Source: Pseudomonas sp. FP2309 (GTDB taxonomy: Bacteria; Pseudomonadota; Gammaproteobacteria; Pseudomonadales; Pseudomonadaceae). Taken from it: a stretch of 64,000 bases of DNA. This document shows, piece after piece, positions 53,413 to 61,656 of this stretch (positions within the stretch are counted from its first letter, which is position 1; every line of letters begins with the position of its first letter). Location: positions 2,223,501 through 2,287,500 of the forward strand of contig NZ_CP117439.1 in assembly GCF_030687575.1 (NCBI RefSeq), read 5' to 3'. A program made the position numbers and the translations under genes. The notes beneath the pieces were generated by a model. That model had not been told where the DNA came from and ran no database searches. It saw nothing but the letters and a program-made list of their open reading frames with translations.

Positions 53413-54339
53413 TTGAATATCTTTAGCCTCTCCATCGCCCGGCAATCCGCGGCCAGCCCCTTGCATGACGAAGCCCGTGACTGGTTGGTGTTGCTGACCT
53501 CGGGCCGCGCCACTGTGGCCGATGCCAAGGCCCTCAAAGCCTGGTGTGCCCAGAGCCCCGAGCACGCTCAGGCATTCGAGCAGGCCAAGCGTTTATGGCA
53601 GCACCTTGGCGCCGCGGCTGAGCAGTCGGAACGCCCTCGGCACTTTGGGCGTCGTGCGTTCCTGGGCGGTGCGATCGCCGCGTCGGCGGCGGTGGTGATG
53701 GTCAGCGTCGGCGTGCCCGGCGGCTTTGCCGGACTGACGGCGGACTATCGCACCGAAGTCGGCGAGCAGCGCCAAGTGCTGTTGAGTGACGGCGTGAGCC
53801 TGGAACTCAATACCCAGACGCGCATCAGCCGGGTCGGGCAGGGGATCGAATTGCTCGAAGGTGAAGTCGAAGTGCTCGCCCACGTGGCCCAGCCGCTCAA
53901 GGTCCAGGCTGCCGAGGGGTGGGTGAGCGCGGCGCAGGCGCGGTTCAATGTGCGACACACCGATAGCACAGTGTGCGTGACCTGTATCGAAGGGTCGCTG
54001 TCGGTGGACGTCGCCGGTCACACGGTGAGCCTGGGTACTGGCCGGCAACTGAGCTACGGCGCGGCCGGGGTCAGTGCCGTGACGTCGGTGGATACGCAGG
54101 CCGTGGTGGCCTGGCGTGAACAGGTGCTTGTGTTCAATAACGCGACCCTGGCCACGGTGGTGGATGAGATCAACCGTTATCGGCCCGGAATGCTGGTGCT
54201 GCTCAACAAAGAACTGGGCCAGCGGCGCGTGCAGGCACGGTTCAGCCTGCAGCAGTTAGCGGGCGTGGCGTTGTTGATTCGGGATGCGTATGGCGCCAAA
54301 TGCACCGAGTTGCCGGGTGGGGTGGTGTTGTTGAGTTAG
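53413..54339 (+). CDS. vreR: FecR-type anti-sigma factor VreR
   Basis: 308 residues from a TTG start (a stop lies five codons upstream in frame, so few alternatives). N-terminal cytoplasmic anti-sigma part (about 1-75; DEARDWLVLLTSGRATVADA), a membrane segment (about 80-100) preceded by RRAFLGG, FecR periplasmic domain (TEVGEQRQVLLSDGVSLELN; FNVRHTDSTVCVTCIEGSL) and a C-terminal STN-like part (LATVVDEINRYRPGMLVL) that would meet VreA. Twin arginines before the membrane segment resemble Tat-dependent FecR proteins. Converges with hxcW. Confidence 0.88.
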   Translation: MNIFSLSIARQSAASPLHDEARDWLVLLTSGRATVADAKALKAWCAQSPEHAQAFEQAKRLWQHLGAAAEQSERPRHFGRRAFLGGAIAASAAVVMVSVGVPGGFAGLTADYRTEVGEQRQVLLSDGVSLELNTQTRISRVGQGIELLEGEVEVLAHVAQPLKVQAAEGWVSAAQARFNVRHTDSTVCVTCIEGSLSVDVAGHTVSLGTGRQLSYGAAGVSAVTSVDTQAVVAWREQVLVFNNATLATVVDEINRYRPGMLVLLNKELGQRRVQARFSLQQLAGVALLIRDAYGAKCTELPGGVVLLS

Positions 54340-54382
54340 CCGACCTCATCCCGTGAATCTCTTTACAGAAGGCGTTCCGGCC

Positions 54383-54976
54383 TTAGCGCAAAGGCCCCAT
54401 AACCTGCCGATACCGCTCCACCCCCTGGGGCGTCTGGCGCACCAGGCTGATCTCTAATCCCAGCGGGTCTTCACGTCGATTGCCGCTCAACTGCCGCCAG
54501 CCTTTATCCGCCTCCCACACCCGTACCTGCAGGTCACTGACGCCGGCCAGCACCACCACTGCGTCCCTGGCCGCCGGTAGCGGGAATCGATCCCGTGCCG
54601 GCGCCGCTGCGCGGTACAGGTTGTCGCCCTTGAGCCACCAGCGCACCCGTTGCAGGCCGTCACCGGGGACTGGCGCGCTGCGTATCACGTCGAGCCTGAA
54701 GCCCTTGCTGTCGGAACTGCGGATCGTTACCGCGGCGAGCCCTTCGACGTCGTTTTTCGGCGCGGTCAGTTCGACGCTGGCGCGCAGGCTGATATCGCGC
54801 TGCATCTGGTTCAGTGCTCGCAGCAGGGCTTCAGTCTGTTCGGTGCTGGCCTGTAAGTGCTGATCGGCGCGGGTCACGCTGTCGAGGCCGCGCCAGGCGA
54901 TCAGGCTGACCAGCGCCATCAGCATGATCGCGACCATCACTTCGATCAGCGTAAAGCCTTTCTGGGACGTGCTCAT
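54383..54976 (-). CDS. hxcW: Type II secretion pseudopilin HxcW (GspJ-like)
   Basis: 197 residues. Prepilin peptide MSTSQKG, then FTLIEVMVAIMLMALVSLIA with Glu at +5; processed and methylated by prepilin peptidase. The GspJ-like C-terminal part (WWLKGDNLYRAAAPARDRFP) suits a minor pseudopilin at the tip of the pilus. Start chosen at the prepilin Met; it overlaps the hxcU end by four bases on the same strand. Confidence 0.85.
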   Translation of the reverse strand: MSTSQKGFTLIEVMVAIMLMALVSLIAWRGLDSVTRADQHLQASTEQTEALLRALNQMQRDISLRASVELTAPKNDVEGLAAVTIRSSDSKGFRLDVIRSAPVPGDGLQRVRWWLKGDNLYRAAAPARDRFPLPAARDAVVVLAGVSDLQVRVWEADKGWRQLSGNRREDPLGLEISLVRQTPQGVERYRQVMGPLR

Positions 54977-55425
54977 GGTTGGCTCACCACACGCATCAAG
55001 CCCGCCGCATCCCGTTGCAGGCTGAGGCTGTGCTGCCCGTCCGACAGCACCACGCGCACCGGCGGGCTGATCCATTCTGCGTCAAGCACCAGGGTTTGCC
55101 GAGGTTCGATGCTGATCTGCATGGGCGTGCTCTCCCATAAGCGCGGGCGCAGTTGGGCGTCGTCCTCGAACGTCTCGGTTCCCGGCCCGCGGTCACTGCG
55201 GCGGTTGAAACCAAAGCCCTTGGCATCGGCGCGCCAGGTGATCGGGCGGCCGTCGGCGCGGGCTTCGGCCTGGGCCACTTGCAGCAGTTGGCTGAGGCGC
55301 TCGGCGTCTTTGCGCAGCAGGCGCAGTGGGTCGGGCTTGATGGTCAGGCTGATGGCGGCGCTGGCGATGCCGATGATCACCAGCACTACCATCAGCTCGA
55401 TCAAGGTGAAGCCTTTTTGTTTCAT
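54973..55425 (-). CDS. hxcU: Type II secretion pseudopilin HxcU (GspH-like)
   Basis: 150 residues; MKQKGFTLIELMVVLVIIGI is a class III prepilin signal, and the rest is a GspH-type head (LRKDAERLSQLLQVAQAEAR). Minor pseudopilin in the tip complex. Divergent from hxcP with 93 bases between the starts, which must hold the promoters of both. Confidence 0.87.
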   Translation of the reverse strand: MKQKGFTLIELMVVLVIIGIASAAISLTIKPDPLRLLRKDAERLSQLLQVAQAEARADGRPITWRADAKGFGFNRRSDRGPGTETFEDDAQLRPRLWESTPMQISIEPRQTLVLDAEWISPPVRVVLSDGQHSLSLQRDAAGLMRVVSQP

Positions 55426-55518
55426 CGCGAAGCACCTGCAGAACTGGCGAGGTTGTGACATAAAAACGTGCGAATTGGCCTGTACGCTGGTGACACGGAC
55501 AAACAGGAGGTCCAACTC

Positions 55519-55950
55519 ATGGCTTTTTCCCTGCGATTTTCAGCCGCCCATGGCGTGCAGCTCGGTGCGCTGCTGGCGGCCCTGGCCGGTGCGGTGGTGT
55601 GGACACCGCTGCTGCTCACCTCCGCCGAATCCCACACGCCCCAGGCCACCCCGCAGGCTCTGGCGGCGCGCAGCGATAACCCGGCGCTGCAATGGTTTTC
55701 CAATGCGCCGACGGCCTTGCAGGTCAAGGTTACCGGCGTGTTGGCCGGCGCGCGTGGCGCGGTGGCGATCCTTAGCCTCAACGACGGCCCGCCGCGCAGC
55801 TTTCTAGTGGGTGAACGTGTGAGTCCTGGTGTGCGCTTGACCGCCATTGAAGGCAACGGCGTGGAGATCGAGCGTGGCGGCGAGAAGCTGCGCGTGCACC
55901 TGGACAAGCTGCCGGATGCGCCGGCATTGCCGCGGCTCACTCGGCCATGA
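55519..55950 (+). CDS. hxcP: Type II secretion inner-membrane component HxcP (GspC-like)
   Basis: 143 residues, short GspC: one membrane helix (about 15-35), then a homology region (VTGVLAGARGAVAILSLNDG; VGERVSPGVRLTAIEGNGVE). It lacks the C-terminal PDZ or coiled-coil of XcpP, as expected for the Hxc version. Links the inner-membrane platform to the secretin N-domains. Strong ribosome-binding site CAGGAGG. Convergent with hxcV, whose end overlaps by 14 bases. Confidence 0.85.
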   Translation: MAFSLRFSAAHGVQLGALLAALAGAVVWTPLLLTSAESHTPQATPQALAARSDNPALQWFSNAPTALQVKVTGVLAGARGAVAILSLNDGPPRSFLVGERVSPGVRLTAIEGNGVEIERGGEKLRVHLDKLPDAPALPRLTRP

Positions 55951-56302
55951 CCTGGGTGGCCAGGCGCGCCAGGGGCGGCGCGTCGCGGCTGGCGTCGAGC
56001 ACCTGTACCGAGACCTGAAACAGCGGGCCATCGGCGCTGATGGTTTGCTCGCAACGCAGCTTCAAGCGGCCCTGATCACACACGAAGGTCTGCTTGCCGC
56101 TGCGCAAGCGGCCCTCCAGACGCACCTGCGCCAAACGACTCTGGGCCGCCAGCAAGGCCATCGATTTGTCACGCAACAAGCCATTGCTCTGGGTCATCAA
56201 ACCGGCCACGCGCACGGCGGCGGCCATGGCCACGGCAATGATCGCCAATGCCACCAGCACTTCGATCAGGGTAAAGCCTTGCTCGTTGCGATGGCCGTAC
56301 AT
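55937..56302 (-). CDS. hxcV: Type II secretion pseudopilin HxcV (GspI-like)
   Basis: 121 residues; MYGHRNEQG then FTLIEVLVALAIIAVAMAAA, Glu at +5, and a short GspI head with a Cys pair (CDQGRLKLRC). Minor pseudopilin that nucleates the tip. Divergent from hxcT, 148 bases apart. Confidence 0.87.
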   Translation of the reverse strand: MYGHRNEQGFTLIEVLVALAIIAVAMAAAVRVAGLMTQSNGLLRDKSMALLAAQSRLAQVRLEGRLRSGKQTFVCDQGRLKLRCEQTISADGPLFQVSVQVLDASRDAPPLARLATQVMAE

Positions 56303-56450
56303 GGCACTCTCAAAGCCCGGAGACAGGCCCGCAGACTAACGCCGCGAGTTGACCGATTGGCGACCGAAACTCCCGAGGATTTTCAATACGACTGACATGT
56401 GTTCTTGCAACACTGCGCCACGAAATGCACTCAACCCAAGGAATGTCGAG
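56303..56450. promoter_or_regulatory. Divergent promoter region hxcV/hxcT
   Basis: 148 bases between divergent starts. Contains GTGTT-cttgc-AACAC (56399-56413), a perfect 5-bp inverted repeat 38-52 bases before hxcT. The main hxcTXYZQRS operon must be transcribed from here; regulator of this site unknown. Confidence 0.4.
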
Positions 56451-56900
56451 ATGGATATCGCGCGCCTAATGCCTCCATTGCCAGGCCCTCGCGGCCAGCG
56501 TGGCTTCACCCTGATCGAGATCATGGTGGTGGTGGTTATCCTCGGGATTCTCGCGGCGATGGTGGTGCCCAAGGTGCTCGACCGGCCGGACCAGGCGCGG
56601 GCCACGGCGGCCAGGCAGGACATCGGCGGCCTGATGCAGGCGCTGAAACTCTACCGCCTCGACCATGGCACTTACCCAAGCATGAACCAGGGCCTGAAGG
56701 TGCTGGTGGAACGCCCGGCGGACGCCAAAAACACCACCTGGCGCGCCTACCTGGACCGACTGCCCAACGACCCGTGGGGCCACCCATATCACTACCTCAA
56801 CCCCGGTGCCAACGGTGAAGTCGACGTGTTCTCCCTGGGCGCCGACGGCCAACCGGACGGTGATGGCGTGAATGCTGATATCGGCTCCTGGCAGTTGTAA
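56451..56900 (+). CDS. hxcT: Type II secretion major pseudopilin HxcT (GspG)
   Basis: 149 residues. Leader ending RGQRG, then FTLIEIMVVVVILGILAAMV (Glu +5); C-terminal GspG part with TYPSMNQGLKVLVERPAD, WGHPYHYLNPG and the calcium-binding end FSLGADGQPDGDGVNADIGSW. Main subunit of the pseudopilus. First gene of the seven-gene operon to hxcS. Confidence 0.93.
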   Translation: MDIARLMPPLPGPRGQRGFTLIEIMVVVVILGILAAMVVPKVLDRPDQARATAARQDIGGLMQALKLYRLDHGTYPSMNQGLKVLVERPADAKNTTWRAYLDRLPNDPWGHPYHYLNPGANGEVDVFSLGADGQPDGDGVNADIGSWQL

Positions 56901-56908
56901 GGCGCCCC

Positions 56909-57787
56909 ATGAAACGGTATTCGCCCACAGCGGCGAAGCAGCGCGGCATGGCGATTATCAGCGCATTGCTGATCGCTGCGGTGGTGGCGGTGATTGCAGG
57001 CGGCATGCTGACGCGCCAGACCGTATTTACTCGCAGCCTGGAAGCCGAACAACTGCGCATCCAGGGCCAGTGGTTGTTGCTGGGCGGTATTGAGCGCAGC
57101 CGCCAATTGCTCTGGGACGCGCGCCAGAAAGACGTGTTGACCCGCCTCGACCAGCCCTGGGCCCAGGCCCAGCGCGGCGTGTTCGATGGCCGGGTGGACG
57201 ACGAACAAGGCAAGTTCAACCTGCGCAATCTGGTCAACCGCCAGCAAGTGGATACCGAGCAGTTGCAGAGTTTCGAGCGCCTGTGCGGCCTGATCGGGGT
57301 CGACCCGGCGCTGAGTCGGCGCATCAGCCAGCGGGTGATCGGTTCCTATGAGCGATTCGACACGCCGGCCAAATACCCGATGCTGCGCAGTCTCGATGAC
57401 TTGAGCGCTGTGGAAGGACTCGACCCGCTGCTGTTGCAGCGCATGCAGGCCTTCATCAGCGTGTTGCCCGACATCACCTGGGTCAACGGCAACACCGCCC
57501 GCGCCGAGGTGCTCAGCGCGGTGGTGCCGCAGCTGAGTCTGGCCCAGGCCCAGGCGCTGGTGGCCGAGCGGGACAGTGGGCAGTGGTTTATCAATCGCGG
57601 GGACTTCGTCAACCGCTTGCACCTGCCGCAAGTGCCGGTGGATTCGGTGCAAGTGGGCATTACCAGTGAGTGGTTTCGCCTGCAAGGCCAGGTGCGGCAG
57701 GACCCGCGCCGGGTGACCCTGGACGCGCTGCTGCATCGCCCGGAAAGTCGTCGGCCGCAGGTGATCTGGTCGCGGGTGGGCGTATGA
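56909..57787 (+). CDS. hxcX: Type II secretion pseudopilin HxcX (GspK)
   Basis: 292 residues. Prepilin helix after KQRG: MAIISALLIAAVVAVIAGG, without Glu at +5, as is usual for GspK, which caps the pilus. The large head has the GspK segments DEQGKFNLRNLVN and YPMLRSLDDLSAVEGLDP. Its stop overlaps the hxcY start (ATGA). Confidence 0.9.
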   Translation: MKRYSPTAAKQRGMAIISALLIAAVVAVIAGGMLTRQTVFTRSLEAEQLRIQGQWLLLGGIERSRQLLWDARQKDVLTRLDQPWAQAQRGVFDGRVDDEQGKFNLRNLVNRQQVDTEQLQSFERLCGLIGVDPALSRRISQRVIGSYERFDTPAKYPMLRSLDDLSAVEGLDPLLLQRMQAFISVLPDITWVNGNTARAEVLSAVVPQLSLAQAQALVAERDSGQWFINRGDFVNRLHLPQVPVDSVQVGITSEWFRLQGQVRQDPRRVTLDALLHRPESRRPQVIWSRVGV

Positions 57788-58854
57788 AGCGCTTGCGCAT
57801 TGGGTTGCCACCGCTGGCGCAGTTGAGCGTGGACAGCCAGGTCGCCTTTGCCTGGCTGGAGCGCGGCGCGGTGGTGTCCGAAGGGCATGAACGCCTGGCA
57901 CGGCTGGGCAAGGGCCGCCAGGCGGTGGAGTGTTTTCTGCACCCCCGCGACAGTGTGATGACAAGCCTGGAACTGCCGCCATTGCCCGCCGCCAAAACTG
58001 CCGCGGCGGTGGCCTGTGCAGCCCAGGCGCTGATCCTCGGCCCCGTGGAGCAGATGCACGTGGCCCACGGCCCGCGCGAAAGCGACGGGTGCGTGCAAGT
58101 GGGCTGGGTGTCGACGGCTGAGCTGGAGCGGCTCGGCCAGGTCCTGGCGCAGGCACAACTGAAACTGCGGGGTGTGTACCCGGCACCCTATGCCTTGCCG
58201 GTGGGAGCGGCAGCGTTGGACGACGGTTATCTGTTGACCCGCGACAGCCCGCAACAAGGCACGGTGCATCCATTAGGGGGGCAGGCGCTGGATCTGCCGC
58301 CGATGAGCGCGTCCCAGCGTTGGGCCGGCGCCGTACCTGCGTGGGGGTTGCATGCGCGCCTTCGCCAGGGGCCCAGTGGTGGCTGGGGCAGGGCGCTGGG
58401 CTGCATCGCCCTGGCCGCTGCCATTTGGGCCCTGGGCCTGAACCTGTACGCCGCGCGCAAGGTCGAGGAGGGCCAGCGACTCAAGGCGTTGATGAGTCAG
58501 CAGGTGCGTCAGGCATTTCCCGAACTGCCGGTGGTGCTTAACCCGTTGCAGCAGGCCCGTCAGCAACTGATGGCGCGCCAGAACGGTGCCGCTGCCGATC
58601 CTGCTCAGCGCTTTTCCGGGCTGTTGCAACTGGTGGGTACACACCTGCCGTTTATGGTGGGCAGTGTCAACGCCCTGACCTTCGAGCAAGGGCGCTTGCA
58701 CCTGGAACTGCTGGCCGACAGCCGCAACCCGGCCGCGCAGGGCGATTGGCAGGCGGCGTTGGCGCAGGCCGGTTTTGCCGCCACACGGGACGATCACGGT
58801 TGGAGCATTGCCCCGGCGCAGGCCACGCAAAAATCGGGAGCCGACGATGAATAA
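57784..58854 (+). CDS. hxcY: Type II secretion assembly protein HxcY (GspL)
   Basis: 356 residues: cytoplasmic actin-like domain (about 1-200; LELPPLPAAKTAAAVACAAQ), one membrane helix (about 235-255; ALGCIALAAAIWALGLNLYA) and a periplasmic ferredoxin-like domain. Anchors the ATPase HxcR to the membrane platform. Start overlaps hxcX; end overlaps hxcZ by eight bases. Confidence 0.88.
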   Translation: MKRLRIGLPPLAQLSVDSQVAFAWLERGAVVSEGHERLARLGKGRQAVECFLHPRDSVMTSLELPPLPAAKTAAAVACAAQALILGPVEQMHVAHGPRESDGCVQVGWVSTAELERLGQVLAQAQLKLRGVYPAPYALPVGAAALDDGYLLTRDSPQQGTVHPLGGQALDLPPMSASQRWAGAVPAWGLHARLRQGPSGGWGRALGCIALAAAIWALGLNLYAARKVEEGQRLKALMSQQVRQAFPELPVVLNPLQQARQQLMARQNGAAADPAQRFSGLLQLVGTHLPFMVGSVNALTFEQGRLHLELLADSRNPAAQGDWQAALAQAGFAATRDDHGWSIAPAQATQKSGADDE

Positions 58855-59359
58855 ATGGCGCCGCCTGCGCGGCCAGTCCCAGGTGTTCTGGAACGGCCTG
58901 GCCCTGCGCGAAAAACGCCTGCTGGCGGGTGTCGGCCTGTTGCTGGCGAGTCTGTTGAGCTGGCTGATTCTGGTGCAGCCGGCGCTGAAAAAGATCGACT
59001 ACTGGCAGGCCGAAACCCCCAAGTTGCGCGCCCAGGCCGCCGCTTTACAGGTGCTGTTGCAGGACGTCGCAGCGCCCCGCGTGGCGGACGAAACCACGCT
59101 GCAACAGGCCCTGGACAGCGCCGGCCTGCAAGGGCATTACCACTTGCAGGTGTTGGAACCCGGCGCTTGGCGCCTGACCTTCGACAACGCCCCGGCCGAC
59201 GCGGTGGTGGGCTGGTTGCTGGGCAATCCCCGTTCGTTTTCTCTGGAAGTGTCCGAGGCACGTTTGCAACGTGCCGCGGACGCCGTCGACACCTCGGCCG
59301 GCACTGTGTCCGGGACCGTTCGCATGGATCAGGCGCCTGGCGCTAAGGAAGCTTCATGA
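58847..59359 (+). CDS. hxcZ: Type II secretion protein HxcZ (GspM)
   Basis: 170 residues: short cytoplasmic N-terminus with LREKRLLAGVGLLLASLLSW (membrane helix about 23-43) and a periplasmic domain. Partner of GspL. Assignment is mainly from size, topology and position; GspM is poorly conserved in sequence. Confidence 0.82.
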   Translation: MNKWRRLRGQSQVFWNGLALREKRLLAGVGLLLASLLSWLILVQPALKKIDYWQAETPKLRAQAAALQVLLQDVAAPRVADETTLQQALDSAGLQGHYHLQVLEPGAWRLTFDNAPADAVVGWLLGNPRSFSLEVSEARLQRAADAVDTSAGTVSGTVRMDQAPGAKEAS

Positions 59360-61656
59360 AGTGGTCAGTCCCGCCTTTTCGCACCGTCGCGCCATTGCTG
59401 TTGCTGGCCCTCAGCGCGTGCAGCACCCAGGACGCATCCAAACCGTTGCTGGTGGACAGCGAACTTGGCCAGCCCCTGGCCGATACCCGTCGCAGCGGCG
59501 ACACCGTGCTGGATCGCCAGCGCGACCCCGTACCCAAGCCGACCGTACAACATCGGGTGACCCAGAGCGCCCGTGGCCAGGCGCCGGCCAACGTCAAAGC
59601 GCGCAACCCATTGGGCGATCAGCCGGTGCAGCTCAATTTTGTCGACGCCGATATCCAGGCCGTGGTGCGTGCGTTATCCCGTGCCACCGGCCAGCAGTTT
59701 CTGGTCGACCCGCGTGTAAAGGGCAACCTGACCCTGGTCAGCGAAGGCCAGGTACCGGCGCATCAGGCCTATGACATGCTGCTGGCGGCGCTGCGCATGC
59801 AAGGCTTCAGCGTGGTGGACGTCGGCGGTGTGGCCCAAGTGGTGCCGGAGGCCGATGCCAAGTTGCTCGGCGGGCCGATGTACAGCGCCGGCAGCAGCGG
59901 CATGCAGACCCGCACCTTTCGCCTGCAGTACGAAAACGCGGTGAACCTGATCCCGGTGCTGCGCCCCATTGTGTCGCCGAACAATCCGATCAACGCCTAC
60001 CCCGGCAACAACAGCATCGTCATCACCGACTACGCGGAAAACCTCGCGCGGGTGGCCCATATCATCAGCGGCATCGACACCCCCAGCGCCATCGACACCG
60101 ACGTAGTGCAGATCCAGAACGGTATCGCCGTGGACATTGCAGCGATGGTCGCCGAGCTCCTGGAAACCCAAGGCGCCGACCAGACCCAGAAGATCACTGT
60201 GATCGGCGACCCGCGTTCCAACTCGATCATCATTCGCTCCGGCAGCCCCGAGCGCACGGAGCTGGCGCGCAACCTGATCTACAAACTCGACAACGCCCAG
60301 AGCAACCCCAGCAATATGCACGTGGTCTACCTGCGCAATGCCCAGGCGGGCAAGTTGGCCCAGTCGCTGCGTGGGTTGTTGACCGGCGAGAGCGAGTCCG
60401 GCGTCAGCGACGAGGCGCGCAGCAAGCTCAGCAGCATGGGCGGCAGCGGCCAGAACACTGCGCAAGGCAGCAGCGCGCAAAACAGCAGCGGCACACCCAC
60501 CGGCAGCGGCGTGCAGTCGGGCTATGGGCAAAGCAACACGGCGACCACCAGCACCGGTGGCACGGCCAAAGACCAGGACACCGCATTCAGCGCCGGCGGC
60601 GTGACCATCCAGGCCGACGCCACCACCAACACCTTGCTGATCTCCGCGCCGGACCCGCTGTACCGCAACCTGCGCGAAGTGATCGATATGCTTGACCAGC
60701 GCCGTGCCCAGGTGGTGATCGAAAGCCTGATCGTCGAAGTGGGCGAGGACGATGCCACCGAGTTCGGCGTGCAATGGCAGGCCGGCAACCTGGCGGGCAA
60801 CGGCGGGTTTGGCGGGGTCAACCTGGGCGGCAGCGGCATCGTCAGCACCGGCAAGACCAGCATTGATGTGTTGCCCAAGGGCCTTAACGTCGGCCTGGTC
60901 AACGGCAGCGTGGACATTCCGGGGATCGGCAAGGTGCTCGACCTCAAGGTGCTGGCCCGCGCGCTGAAGAGCAAGGGCGGCACCAATGTGCTGTCCACGC
61001 CCAATCTGCTGACCCTGGACAACGAAGCCGCGAGCATTTTTGTAGGGCAGACCATTCCGTTCGTCACCGGCAGTTATGTGACGGGCGGCGGGGGCACCAG
61101 CAACAACCCGTTCCAGACCGTGCAGCGCGAAGAAGTCGGGCTCAAGCTGAACGTCCGGCCGCAGATTTCCGAGGGCGGTACGGTGAAGCTGGATATCTAT
61201 CAGGAGGTCAGCAGCGTGGACACGCGCACCTCGGTGGACGCGGGTACGGTGACCAACAAGCGCGCGATCGATACCAGCATTTTGCTGGATGACGGGCAGA
61301 TCATGGTGCTCGGTGGCTTGCTGCAGGATGGCTACAGCCAGAGCAATGATGCAGTGCCTTGGCTCTCCAGCATTCCGGGGCTGGGGGCACTGTTTCGCAA
61401 TGAAAAACGCAGTGTGAGCAAGACCAACCTGATGGTGTTTTTGCGGCCTTACATCATTCGCGACAGTGGCGCGGGGCGCAGTATTACCTTGAACCGCTAT
61501 GAATTCATGCGCCGGGCCCAGGGCGGCTTGCAGCCGGAGCACAGTTGGGCGATGCCGGACGTGCAGGCGCCGCAATTGCCCTCGGTGGACAAGGCGATTC
61601 CGGGCGGGCAGCCGCCGGGGCCCAGGGCGGTAATTCGGGCGGTGCCGGCCCCATGA
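59356..61656 (+). CDS. hxcQ: Type II secretin HxcQ (GspD), lipoprotein type
   Basis: 766 residues. The N-terminal signal ends in a lipobox LSAC (C23), so the mature secretin is lipidated. N0-N3 domains (VQLNFVDADIQAVVRALSRA; FRLQYENAVNLIPVLRPIVS), a Ser/Gly/Thr-rich insert at about 345-405, and the secretin core (about 430-710; FVGQTIPFVTGSYV; LDDGQIMVLGGLLQDGYSQS; VPWLSSIPGLGALFRNEKRS). P. aeruginosa HxcQ is a self-piloted liposecretin, so no separate pilotin is expected. Overlaps hxcZ by four bases and hxcR by four bases. Confidence 0.95.
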   Translation: MKWSVPPFRTVAPLLLLALSACSTQDASKPLLVDSELGQPLADTRRSGDTVLDRQRDPVPKPTVQHRVTQSARGQAPANVKARNPLGDQPVQLNFVDADIQAVVRALSRATGQQFLVDPRVKGNLTLVSEGQVPAHQAYDMLLAALRMQGFSVVDVGGVAQVVPEADAKLLGGPMYSAGSSGMQTRTFRLQYENAVNLIPVLRPIVSPNNPINAYPGNNSIVITDYAENLARVAHIISGIDTPSAIDTDVVQIQNGIAVDIAAMVAELLETQGADQTQKITVIGDPRSNSIIIRSGSPERTELARNLIYKLDNAQSNPSNMHVVYLRNAQAGKLAQSLRGLLTGESESGVSDEARSKLSSMGGSGQNTAQGSSAQNSSGTPTGSGVQSGYGQSNTATTSTGGTAKDQDTAFSAGGVTIQADATTNTLLISAPDPLYRNLREVIDMLDQRRAQVVIESLIVEVGEDDATEFGVQWQAGNLAGNGGFGGVNLGGSGIVSTGKTSIDVLPKGLNVGLVNGSVDIPGIGKVLDLKVLARALKSKGGTNVLSTPNLLTLDNEAASIFVGQTIPFVTGSYVTGGGGTSNNPFQTVQREEVGLKLNVRPQISEGGTVKLDIYQEVSSVDTRTSVDAGTVTNKRAIDTSILLDDGQIMVLGGLLQDGYSQSNDAVPWLSSIPGLGALFRNEKRSVSKTNLMVFLRPYIIRDSGAGRSITLNRYEFMRRAQGGLQPEHSWAMPDVQAPQLPSVDKAIPGGQPPGPRAVIRAVPAP

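Noticed and set aside
59674..61575. 633-codon open frame antisense to the secretin gene
   Set aside because: Shadow frame; the plus strand has all secretin domains and overlapping operon junctions.
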